From: Varroa destructor
Lineage: Eukaryota; Arthropoda; Arachnida; Mesostigmata; Varroidae
Direction: 5' to 3'
Length of the DNA: 64,000 nucleotides
NCBI RefSeq assembly: GCF_002443255.2
Contig: NW_019211456.1
Location: forward strand, 27,153,341-27,217,340
The notes under the pieces were generated by a model. It made no database searches. It was not told the origin of the DNA and saw only the letters and a program-made list of their open reading frames with translations. Shown piece after piece: positions 26,539 to 38,800 of the stretch (position 1 is the stretch's first letter; each line of letters opens with the position of its first letter). Both the position numbers and the translations under genes were made by a program.

Positions 26539-26931
26539 CTAATACCTGTCTAGTATAATACAATAACTGAACGTATCAGCATCCTGCAATGTCGAAAAAA
26601 CTACTCCACAAAAATGATGGTGTACTAGACGGTAATCATAGCGTACTCTTTGCTCGTTTTTATTGATAAATTGGTAAACATTGTTAAATCTTAAAATCAT
26701 CGCTTGAGTTATAGATAAACCATGTTTATCTCCTTCGAGTTTTATCGGATAGTACCGATAAAAGGGATAATACCAGTATGAATATGGCAGAGCGTAAGGG
26801 TAGAAGTAATACGACCAGAAATAACAAAACGCGTCGGCGAAGAAGAAGATGACGAATAATAAGTAGGCCTGGCCAACAAGGACGACAGGAGCATGAAATC
26901 GAGAAAAGGCCAGCAAAATGGTTAACGCCAT
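26539..26931 (-). CDS. Hypothetical small secreted or membrane aromatic-rich ORF
   Basis: From the ATG at 26931 the frame encodes about 130 aa. It begins with a hydrophobic leader (MALTILLAFSRFHAPVVLVG), followed by a second hydrophobic run and then a strikingly Tyr/Pro/Phe/Trp-rich stretch (SYYFYPYALPYSYWYYPFYR). The remaining 60 or so residues look like ordinary AT-rich sequence read through. A polypyrimidine tract ending GGCCAG lies inside the leader, so this could instead be an exon entered in another frame. I recognise no family. Tyr/Pro-rich secreted peptides occur in arthropod cuticle and secretions, but chance is a real alternative. Confidence 0.22.
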   Translation of the reverse strand: MALTILLAFSRFHAPVVLVGQAYLLFVIFFFADAFCYFWSYYFYPYALPYSYWYYPFYRYYPIKLEGDKHGLSITQAMILRFNNVYQFINKNEQRVRYDYRLVHHHFCGVVFSTLQDADTFSYCIILDRY

Positions 26932-28847
26932 GCACGGAATTATGGGATTATTACGCAAAATATACTAAGGCCGCTACAAATCATTTACCACGAAATCACA
27001 CACGACCCAAGATTTGATAATAGCCAATTTTGTTTCAAATTAATTCGTCTGCATGTTTTAGCAGAAAAAACAATTTGCAAATCACAACTGACATATCATT
27101 TTTACCGTAGCATACTGCAAAGGTCGAAAGCTGCCGCCATTCTGCGTATGGTAACATTGGGAAGTTTGTGATGCTGTTTCGGGCAAATGGGGCCCTTTTC
27201 TATGAGGTGAGTTCACGACTGGAGGTTCCTAGATGTTATAATGTTAAACGATTTTGTTTAGCTACTATTTTCACAATCAATCAAGCGACACCTATCATCA
27301 CTGACGAGCCGAAATCGTTTCGCTGATCTGAACACTACCCGCATTAAAAACTGTTCGCTGCATTGTGTGTAATAGTAACAGATCACGCTGGCACCAGAAC
27401 TGGCCAATTGAAGAGTCTCACGTAGGGACAAGGATCGGAAATTGCAATTGAAACTTACGCACCCCATATTATGCCGTGATGTATCGCTCGTAACGTTGCT
27501 GCACTTGTATTGTTAATAGAGACAAAAATAAAATCGAAAACAAAAATAAAAAGAGAACTATTTTTATATGCGTAATGGTTTTCCAATAACGTTGACCAAC
27601 TAAATTTCTTGGCCATCTAACTGCTTCAGACTGTATTCATTTAGCGTGAATAAAATACATCACGGCTATCCACTATTTATTTATCTTCATACGCAAAAAT
27701 TATTTCGGTCATACTCTAATGTAACAGTAATGACAGCATAGTAAATAGTCATATAAAACACAGTAACTTAGGGAATTCTCAGTGTGAATCACTTGTGATG
27801 GGCAATGTGAAGGCACTTCAGTGAAGAAATAATTTTAGGTATAAAAAATTGTTTCTATTATCGCGAATATAGCAATATACAATGTGCAAATGATGTATCG
27901 CATATAACCTACAGGATCCCTTAAGTACCATGTGCTAGAAACACAAAGTGGTTGTAAGTTTAAAAAAAAACGCACTTTTCCATAGGATGCCCGTTATTTT
28001 ACATTCATTAACCGCTTTTACAACATGTATGCCGAGTAAACAGCAGACAAAAGGCGCACCAGCGACATTTCACGTCTACACAAATGATTCATTTAATTAA
28101 CTGAAAGTCAGTCAGGTGATAAATAAGTCTATTCGAAGAGGAAGGCGCAGCACGTTCATCTTACGTGTAGCTTTGAACCAGATTATTATTATTGTTTTTT
28201 ACATTTATTTTTCACGTTTATTACTTTCAACAAATTATGTCATCATGAGCTCTACTAATTTGATTGCTTTTTTTCCTAGCGTAGATAACGTTAAATAAAA
28301 TAGAAAACGATTTGTAGCAGCAGACATATTATACCCCTGGCACTAAGGAAAAGCTGGTTCATCGTAATGACGGAGATAAAGAAAAGTTTGCTTTCGCAAG
28401 ATTAGGGAGGATCAACTACTGATCAGTGCCTTCGCATTAAACGAACTTCCATCAAGGCCGTTCTTGGCTGCTTGGCGCCGACCGCATGCGCTGTTGCCGA
28501 TCTTCATGCAGCACCCAACAGATTCGAAGAAAACCTACTTATGTCAATAGGAAGATACCAAAGTTATAAAAAAAAAAACTCAACAATCCATATCTCATCC
28601 TACTCGTATCCGATTCAGAATATCAAAGTTAATTTTTAAAACTTAAATTTGGTGATTGACTTCGTAGGATCCTTGTGAAGCATGAGATTCATGAAAATCC
28701 TACAAAAAGTCATTGGAATACTCCGGCATATACGCAACCCGAAGCAGACGACTGCGCGTCAGCGCATAAAAAGAAGGACCCATTTCAATATGCCTGTCCT
28801 TGCGTTGTTTATACCGTTAACAGCACGACATGGAACAGCCTGACGAA

Positions 28848-28881
28848 AAGCCCTAATTAAAAGTTAAGCCCTAATTAAAAG
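28848..28881. repeat. Short tandem direct repeat
   Basis: Two copies of AAGCCCTAATTAAAAG lie 2 nt apart. No coding or structural meaning is evident. Confidence 0.8.
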
Positions 28882-29687
28882 AAAACCCCTGATAAAAAAA
28901 CAGCAAAATAAACCGTAGTCTTTCAAGAAGATCCAGAAGCTATCAGTCAACGGCAGTGAAAGATAAACGATCCTATCTATCGCATCGATTTGCATCGACA
29001 GTTGCACGACAGCCGTTCGAAGTGGGCATTTTTTGTTGTGTGCTTCTGTAAAGACGTCTGTTTATGCGTTTGCGTACTAAACAGTATTTGAATCGCTGCC
29101 TTCAAACATCTGCTCTTTTTGGCATGAACTGTCCAGCCATCTTCGATTCTTTTCGGGCGAGAAAATCTTCACCACTGGTGCTGAACTCAATCGAGGAAAA
29201 AATGGCTGACTCATCCATCGAATCAAATTACTTATGTGCGATCATTTGTAAAACAACGTGAACTAAACAGAATGACGCCGTGTATCCGTGCCTTTTTTTT
29301 TATCATAGATAAACCAGTGGGAAAAATATATAAGAGGCTAATGTGTTTAGTGCGCCAAAACGCTGTATTGAGCAAAACACTATCCGCGATTCGACATGAT
29401 GAAAAGTCTATGCCAGTAAGTATAGTTGTTTAACTACCTTCTACGGGCTGCGGAGAAATAATGTCGTGCGTACCGACTTGAGAGTTTAAGGACTGGTTTT
29501 GTTCTATATTTTCCTGCCGCTGCTGTCTTGTGCTATGTACTATGTCAAGTTATTTCAGAATTTTAGGTAGAATCTATTTAGGAAAAGAAAAACAAAGAGA
29601 AATGATATGAAAGAAAGGAAATTCAACTTACGAAGATAGAGGACACATTTTGCGACCGTCAATTCATATGGCTAATTTGCAGAATAG

Positions 29688-29693
29688 TTTATT
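29688..29693 (-). terminator. Polyadenylation signal for URB1
   Basis: AATAAA on the minus strand, about 65 nt beyond the URB1 stop codon at 29758. Position and strand fit a cleavage signal giving a short 3'UTR. Confidence 0.6.
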
Positions 29694-29757
29694 ACATTAA
29701 CTTGAAACTTAGCTGCTGACTATTAACATAAATTGATATTTACTATAATCCATCCAA

Positions 29758-29843
29758 TCAGAAAAGTAGCAAAAATGTCCGAGGCTTCTCGATGTCCAGC
29801 CATGCTTCCTGGATTAAAGCAACGCATCCACGTGCCTGCATCT
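29758..29843 (-). other. URB1: Terminal coding exon of URB1 beyond the scaffold gap
   Basis: Acceptor GAATTTTTAG is followed by an 86-nt exon that completes a split codon (G + AG = Glu) and encodes MQARGCVALIQEAWLDIEKP then RTFLLLF and TGA. This aligns with the extreme C-terminus of vertebrate URB1 (a TQASAAFLVSLYIKDIW-type segment). The preceding exon ends at 30400 with donor GTATGT in matching phase. Without it, translation would run about 30 codons into the intron. Confidence 0.85.
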
Positions 29844-32800
29844 CTAAAAATTCAAATCGCAATAAGTACAGGATAATCGTAATGAGTTAATTTTGACTTT
29901 TGAAAACTCGGGTAGTCTCATAAAGCAATATATNNNNNNNNNNNNNNNNNNNNNNNNNNNNNNNNNNNNNNNNNNNNNNNNNNNNNNNNNNNNNNNNNNN
30001 NNNNNNNNNNNNNNNNNNNNNNNNNNNNNNNNNTATATATTGGCTGTGCATATATATGGGAAAAATGTGCAAGTATTAAGACCAGCAGATTTTTGCACCA
30101 CCCTGTATATAATTAACGATAAACGGCAATAAACAAATTTTAAGCTCAATTCAGATGGCTTACTAAGGCCTTCACACTATCTATTCAACAGCCTAATGAT
30201 CGATATCAGTAAGAGATCTGATTAATTATCGCACATAGGTTTTTGCAAAGATAATAGTCCTGTCGCTCTCCGGCAAAACACTTCTAAGAATAGAGCAGTC
30301 AAACCTATATTAAACTCACATTAGTCCCAAATATAATGTAAATATATTGTCCAATGATATTGCGAGAGCATTGACAACTAACAGATGCTGTAAACATACC
30401 ATCACTTAAAGATCTGATTTTCTTTGCGGCTTCCTTATACTCGGTGCTGCTTAGTAATGGAAGTACGTTGGCTGATTTTTTCAGCAACGCAAACAGCTGA
30501 ATAACCAGTAGAGGCGCATCGTCCGTGCAACGTATCATTGCCATACATACAGAATGAAGGACGTTGGATCTCTCTAACTGGCGACTAAGCCGTGGCAGAC
30601 GACTCAATGACCGGTGTAACATTTCTAGTGATAATATACTTTCCTTAATAGCATCACCATTAGGTAATGAATGATCGCGGCTAAATATAAGCTCCACGAC
30701 ATCGAGCCAAAACTCATCCAGGGACAGTTTCTGCATATGTAAATTTGTCCACACATTGTTTAAAGGGGTCCACTTTCGCAAAACTGCAATGACCTGTTCT
30801 TCGCTGCAGTTGACATTTGCTGTTTCTTCATCGTCGATGTTTTCAGATTCAGCCTTACTTCGGACTTCTTTGAGCATTTCTAATAAAGTAAACGCTGTGT
30901 GTTCAGCTATACACGTTGCGGTACCGAGTCCTGGCAAAGCTAAAGCTTGAGATAGTGATGTAGCAAACGTTCGAAGTCGCCATGAAGAAACATCCGAAAT
31001 GCACTGAAGTAGCTGGATGTGCAAATGGATTAACTCGTTCGGAAGGAGCATTTCTTTCTCTCGAATCGAATGCGTAGCCAGACGTTGTGTAAGCGTAGAT
31101 ATTACATCTAGTACCGCACTGACTACGGGCGATCTCTGTGAAGCCATAGATGGAATGAGTAAGATTGTTGTTCCCTCTAGGTATGACCTAAACATGAACG
31201 TGGTTTAAGATAGACGCAGTAGCCTGGATCCAGCGGGTCTATTTATCTATCTGAACAAATACAGATTAATGCCCATCTGGCTCAGTGTGGAATAAACATA
31301 GCTGATGAAGCCTGCATCGTGATTCTTTTGTTGTTCCATTTTAAACAAATAGCTCGATTGGCCAGAACTTAATACGTTAGCCTTTATGCCAAGACTAACG
31401 AACATTAAACGAGTTTTTACCTGATAGTGAACAGAAGAAAAGTTGAAAATTAATTAAAAACGAATGGAGTCTGTTATTATTACCATTCACATCATGACGG
31501 TACTAAATATGTTTTAAGTGGACGCTGTCATAATAATCTTGAAATCAGTGTCATTAATAATACTTACTGAATCGGCGCACTGGAGTAATTGAGTTAACCA
31601 GAACGCAATTAGATTATACCTTCTGAAACGACCGTTTGCGATCCATTTTTTGAACATGCGTAGAATTATCACCTAAAAATGCAACGCCAAAGACATTTTA
31701 TCTAATTAGACTGCATGAATCTAATAGTTTCCCTAATTAAATGCCGTGGGAATTGCCTGGATCAGAAAAACTCCTCCTAAATTTTTCTCTGAAGAAAAAT
31801 CATCTCATTTTAGAATTTTTCTTCTATTTTTGTACCGTTCTGCACATACGGACAAACGACGCCAATCAGTGCAAGCCTTCGTTTATATATAACCTTTATA
31901 AATTTGAGTGCCTCACTCCTGACCAGCTCTAATGGTTCTTAGCTCAACTCTTACCAGTTCGTCCTCGCTACAAAGACGAGACTGCGAGAACATGATAATG
32001 TTGTCGAAGAGACCCTGCGAGTACAGCAGCTCCATATCGCGAGAGTCTTGAACGAAATCAGTAAGAACAGCTTCGATCCAGATGCGACGCTCGCGGGAAG
32101 CCATGGACGAACTGATATAATGGCCAAAAAGTGAAGGCAATCGATGAATATTAAAGGCGGGACGAGCCAGAGAGTTACGTATTAACTGGTTATACAACGG
32201 GTGGTCTGAAAATAGAGTTTAATACGTTTAGTGACGACTTCTATACTCAAGACCCCCCGTTTATGCCGACGGCTATGATTAATAAGAGCAACCGAACTTT
32301 TCGGTTGCTCTTATTAATCAGAGACTACCGTCGAGTTTATTCCGCTTTCGCAAACACTCTAGTGAACGAAATCGAACCTCGGTTTTACGCGGCAAGAGAA
32401 GCGCTAGACTAATCGAAATTGAATAAATCCGAACTAAGAAATCGAACTAGTATTTTGCTTTTTTGTAATACTTACTGGGATCACTAATGACTACTTCACA
32501 GCACCGGATTAGGTAGCCAACAGTTAACGAATTAAGTCGGCGTACACCTTCAGTACCCAGCGAATTACGCAGCAGATCCAGTATAGCCATCATATACAGG
32601 ACAACAGGGTGTGAGCTAACTCGCTCCATCTTCTTGTAGATACGACTCAGAAACTGTAAATGAGAAACGTATACGCATTAAGAAGAATGTAATAAGTTAT
32701 AGTGCCAATCAGTTCTAACAAGACGACAAGGTGAAGAGTACAGACTATCTAATCACGTTCAACGATTTCTCCTAAAGGAATCTAGAGATTCTAGTGATTA

Positions 32801-35800
32801 GAATAAAAACGACTCTTTAAAAACACATACCGTATATCCTAACGCGCGAAGTTGATCACACTTCGCCGAGAGTGTAGCAATAGACAGTAGCTGGATCTTT
32901 TCTTCGATAAGACGAATCGTTTGAACTTCACTCAACTCGTCCAGTATATGCAAGATACTCGTTTGTACAAAACGCGGATCATAAATTTCCGCTCCTTGGT
33001 CCACCTGAACGATAACGGCCGGATCGAGAGCTAACGAAGCCTGCGGTATACATCCGACACTTGCTAATAGACGCTGTTGTGAGATCTGTGCCAAAACCTG
33101 ATTAATTGTAGCGTTCTTGAGTACCGACACACCCGATGTACCTTTGTCGACCGAATAGAACGAGGGCGCAGCTTCACCCCAGATGAGAGGTTGGAATCGG
33201 GCAAGATTGGCTCTATTCTTTTCGTACAAGCTTAGTAAATGGTATAGGCGTTGATCACTAAGGGACAAACTAGCATCATATCCTGACAACAATATTGGAA
33301 TATGTGGCGTTTTACATACATTTGGCCCATCTACTTCTACCAGAGTTATAAGTAGCTGCACTAATTCTTGTTTGAGTAACGAGTCCTTGCCAGTTAACGT
33401 GGGCAAGAACTTCGAATGGCCGAAGACCATCTCAGTTGCTTGAAGCGCAGTTACCGCCGGAGAAGCGAATACGAACACTTTCGAGCAGAGGATGCGCAAC
33501 ACTCGCAGAGGTGTGCCAGCAGAAGTAAAACCCCGCTTTAAAAGGCTTTTAAGAACTTGTTCAAAGTTCTCTCTCAGCCAAACGCTTTTCCAGGCTGACT
33601 CCGACTGCTTTTCGAGGACAACACATGAGCGGGACATGTAAGTTTCTGAAAGGATTTCACAATACAGAGAAGACAAGTGAAAGCGTCGTATGTATACTGT
33701 CCCCTTCCTAATATAAGGATGCTTATCTCTTTTAAAATTGTAATGCAGGTAACGAGTCGTACTGTGCGTTAATAGCGTAAGATTAGCGTTATTTGTGCTA
33801 TATTTAATGTTTCTCGAGCAATGCTGGATACATCTAAATATATGTCATTTCAACACCGGTTTGCTCTCGCGTTTTAGGACCAGGTGTTTTAATCATCAAC
33901 ATCCTTATAGCATGCTCACCAGTAGGTGTATCGAGGCGTGTAGTCAGCTTCGTTAGACATTTTAAGGCTGCAATAAGGGCATCCTCCGAGAAATCTCCAA
34001 ACTCAAGAACAGCATTAATCACAACCAACAACAGAACGCTTACTTTATCGACGAATGGCAAAACTGTCTTCAGCAACTTTACGTAATCCTTGGAGAAGAT
34101 GAAGACCTGGAACAAGTTAGTCTCGTATGAAAAACCAATATTCGTTTTAAAGTATATACATATGCGAACCTGGTAGGAAAATAGGTTTTGCATTGGCACT
34201 TACAGCGTGTTGCAGATGATCAAGGAGAGCTTGAACAAGAGCAACAACGGTTGCTTCGTTCTGCAGTTCGCCTTTTTGAAGATATTTCTTAAGACTGGCT
34301 AATAACGAACGATAGATAAAGCCTGAAGTCTCTTTTGACGGGTTTTCGTGGTCTTCATGGGCAATGATTCGCAGAAGCTCCAGCGAGTACACACAATCTG
34401 ATCCTGTATGTGAGTTAAGTAAGTTAGACATCCTTAAATGTATATGCATTATCCGATAGGTTTGAAATACTATGAAGAGATTTGGAACTGTAATAAATAC
34501 ACAAGTGTCTGGATGATACTGGTGATATTATAGGATCATCATCATATAGGATGATATCAAAATATCCCATAAGAGTTTGTTAAGCGACCTAAAGTTTTAT
34601 TTAGGTTCCTCTACTATTATAGTTATCAAAGGACTTTATCGATCAAAAATCTTATTGTAAATAGAAGGGCGTAGAAATCGAGCTAAGAACACCGAAAAGA
34701 TTGTTTTCTTATTACCTGCTTATATAACTCGAGGCCGAACGTAAATATCAATTTAGTAGAAATATCACAAATATTAATTTAGCGACATATTTTCACTAAC
34801 TATATCTGAATTTTAGTAGGTCTTTTTGCCCATTCCCGCTCACCTTTAAGATCACCAACACTCCTGAGTTTTTTTCCTATTGCACGAACGAAACATGGGT
34901 TCGCCATCAATATTGTCAGCGAAATGGGCTCCTCAACCTCGATGAGTCGATAGAGCGAGGTCATCTCGATGGCTGACGCATGCATAAGGTTTCGCTTGAA
35001 AAAAGCCTCTATTGGGGAGCGCATCTCAGCGTCCTGATGGGCTAATTCGACTAGTTGCTTCGTGCTCTCCGTCGATAACTTACATCCTTTATGAGGTAAC
35101 AGGGAGATCACGGAATATAGCGATTGCTTCGCAGCCTTCCCAGTGTTGCAGATGAATTCGATTAATGACGCCACGTCTTCACCGGTAGACATGTCACCAA
35201 AAGCTTCAATAAACGGCACCACATCGAGGATACCGTTAAGTACTGCAGCTAGCGAGCGGTCTTTGAAGGATATCAAGTCAAAGCCAACATCTACTTTAGC
35301 TTGCAAGACACGCTTAATTACGACAAGGACCATTAGTGTCACTTCTAAATCGCTCCGCACGCAGAATCGCTTTTGAATTACGTCCGACGATATAAAATCA
35401 GCCAGCCGGCTTAGAGTGAGCGGGTCACAAGCTTCAGTCAGGTACCGTAAACAAGTTGCAACCGGGTTTATGAACAAAGTCTGATCATGATCTTGGCACC
35501 AACGAACAATGAAGATGAGTTGGTTCAGCAAGGACACATTGACAGCATCCTTATCCGAAAACTTGATCTTCACCAGCATTCGTTCCAGCGACTTAGGGTG
35601 TCCTCCTGTCATTGAAGCCACAAAAGCGCTCTCTAGTTGCATGGCCAATTCTGACGAGAACTTGTTCACGTTCAGCGAACCCGTATTCACAAACGGCTTC
35701 TCGCCTTTCAAAAGGAAATTCATATAGTGCGTAAAGTGGGTATCAAGCCGATTCTTTCCATGCTTTTGTAGAAATGTAATGTATGCAGCATAATTTGCTT

Positions 35801-38800
35801 GTCTATGCAAGATCTCCCGCATAACCGCCGTAAACACAGGGTATTTATCATGATCTAGCGAGACAATGTTTGCGGAGATTGGGCTGAAGCATCGCGAAGG
35901 GTCTAGAATTCCTTGCTGCCCATCAAAAACCATCTCATGAATTTCGTTCTCAAGTACGCCTCCCTTAATGATACTGTCTCGTAGAGCATCACATAAAGCC
36001 ATTGAATACGCGTGATTTAGATCCGGCTGATCTGAGGAAAGTACAGTGGATACCCATAATTCCAGTTCAGCGCCATACTTGGCAAATCTTGGGAATTTTT
36101 CGAGCACATTAATTGCGTGTGATAAAAGCTCGACTTGAAACGAGCTGGTAGTTGAGGCTTCAGCCAAAAGTCCAAATAGAAGACGCATTGGCTCCATATC
36201 CGTTTTGACAAGTTCATTTTCAAAATTTGGCTGGAAACTTAACACCATGCCGATGAGACGTAAATAGATTTTCAACTTCTTAACAGGTGACACCTTGCCT
36301 TTAATAAAGGCATCGACATCGGCCAATAAACCCCAACCGATGTTAGCCGAAATGTAGCCAAGGATTGGCGATGTAAGCAAATCCGTGGTCTCGAGCAACG
36401 ACAGTGTGAAGTCAGCAACATCAGCTCCCGTGTACTCGGTAAGATCTGCAATCTGCTTTGCATCGAACTCGCATTTCAGAAGACTGCAAGATACAACACC
36501 AGAAATTCAGTAAAATTTCTCGTTAAAAATATTTATATTTTCCTATAATGCACTGCTGTAATACAAAATAAGGGAACTTTAGGCTTATATGAGATTTACT
36601 TATTTTTATCTATCCATCTAGAAAAATAAACAAGAATATTTCACTCAGAAAGCTTGCCGCAGTACGAACCTTGCAAACATACATGGCTGCATGATGTGAT
36701 CCTTAATGAACGGTATTAACACACGCCTCTTCTCTCGGCTTATAGAAGCCATAAACTCAATCAGCTTTTTGAGCATCGCATTAATGAACGTTAGCACGGC
36801 ATAGATTGGCGTCAGCTTGTAGTCCGCAAAATTATTCGGAACAAATAAAAACAAGCAGAAATGGTTCACCAGATCGATATACTGGTCGGCAGATGTGGGC
36901 TCCAGTTTAGCAACGAGCTGGCTGAAGTCTAGCTGAGTAACTATCTGCAAACAAATACCACCACTTATGTCAGGTTAAGCTTGAATTAGTCACATTTACA
37001 AATTAGTGCGCTTCAATTATGTAACTCGGTTAAAGTGCGTCCGTTAAACCGTCAAATTCGTATACGGCATCGGTTTCTCAAATATTTTTTTTCTCCTATT
37101 CGAAAATCCCGCTGACCTACCTTAGAAAGCGCTCGGTAGAAGTTGCAGTATGTCCGAGAAAGTCTGGGTGCCCTGAAGTTGAAATAACGGTCAACCACAA
37201 TATATTTAATCTGGTCGGGTAGTGCGGTCAGCAAGTCCGCCATGAAATCCGCTCCTTGAGGTTCGGAGAACACTTGAGGACAACTGCTGACGACTTGAGT
37301 CACAATGAAATTACAATTGCGTTCACCGAGACCTAGACGGGGGTCTCGAAACGAGATGCCCTATACAACATAAAAAAAGGAGAAAAATTTGGTCCAGGTG
37401 CAGATAGTTAAAATATGGTCCTACCTTTGATAGTTGTTAATTGTTCAATTAAAAAAAATAAGCCTATTTAATTTATGTTCTTGGCAAATCCTTTCTCAGC
37501 TAGCCACAAATAGCTTATGAATTTTCATCTAAACATCCAAATTTGTACCTGACGCACGTTCTACTGTGTTATTGACAAACCTGTTTGCTATTGAAAAAGA
37601 TCGCAGACAGCACTTTGGCGGCGCATGCTCTGACGTTCTTTTGTTCAGCCGGAGTGGCTACAATCAGCTCGTTGCCCCGAATTAACTCAGCCGTATTTGC
37701 GTCCTTGGCTTTCTTTGTATACAGAAATCTACAATTCAAACAAAAGCGTCAGTTATACTATTATTAGATTTAGACACGAAGATCTGTACAGGAGGTATTC
37801 TAAAGTTCATCAGAAATACCGCAATATGTACGTTGCGAGATTACTAAATATAACTATCGCTTAACGATAACTGAACGAATATAGCTCCTGTCATTAAGTA
37901 ACGAAAACTAACGTCATCGAAAGGGTTTCGTAAAAGCTAAATAGCTGCATGGTAATTGTTTCCGCTTACATTCGACTCCATTCTTTGCCTCTCCATTCGA
38001 GTTGCCCCTTCCAAATCAACAAGGATAGGACGGGTGTGAGTGTGGTCTTATTGAGAATATTAATTTTGAGACTTTTGCTGAGTGAGCTGTTGTTGACAAC
38101 TCGCTCTAGAATTGTTTCGAGAAATCCGATCACATCAGTAGGTCGATCATGAACGAGACCGGCGAACGCCCAAGGAAAAATAGACTGTTGTTCTAGGAGA
38201 CGCCACAGTGTTGTTCGCTTCGAGATGACAAGCAGAGCGATCAGAAGATACTGAGCACAAGTGCGAATCTACGGATGAATATGATACAAGTTAATTCGAT
38301 CGTCTGCTATCTAAATACACGCACATTTGCTGGACATTAATCGTCTAGAATTTTGGCGGGTGAGAGTGCCATCGTAGAGGGCAAAAACCTTAGCAGCGAA
38401 GTTTGTTCTGCGCGATTCGATAGCTCTCAACATTTAAAGATACTGCCTTACTCATTTATGATATTGCCCTAATCAATTAAACAAATGGTAAATTACAATT
38501 TGTTTTTCGATAGGTCGCTACGGGACACTTGAATATAAGCACCGGATTTTGACTCGAGGCCGACTGCGTTAGATATAGTAAAGATGTCCGTAGCAGACGA
38601 ACAGTTATCGCCTAACTGCACAATGTTTTTTTTTTTTTTATAACCAAGTGCAATGGAGTTGGCTACCATATATTTTTTATCTCTGTTTGCATTATAAGTG
38701 AAGATCTTTGTAACGCAGCTATGATGCTATTCAATAATGTGCATTATTCGTATAGTCTTTATTGGCGCGGACAAATACCGAAATCGTTTCCCTTATTCGC

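Larger units (their letters stand above)
15132..29687. other. Gene desert, about 14.5 kb
   Basis: No exon chain, conserved domain or complete mobile element was recognised on either strand. The two longest open frames (17170-17610 and 24285-24725, plus, 146 codons each) are of a size expected by chance and match nothing known to me. Contents that stand out are a TA run at 18901-18922, a perfect hairpin at 19324-19366, an aromatic-rich minus-strand ORF at 26539-26931 and a 16-bp direct repeat at 28848-28881. Distant exons of flanking genes could be hidden here. Confidence 0.5.

Noticed and set aside
31176..31568. Direct splice of URB1 exon 14 to an alternative acceptor at 31176
   Set aside because: It would need a weak GTATTA donor. 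A full in-phase exon at 31420-31263 explains the phase change with better splice sites.
35143..35727. Plus-strand ORFs inside URB1 exon 8
   Set aside because: Antisense shadows of a strongly supported coding exon.
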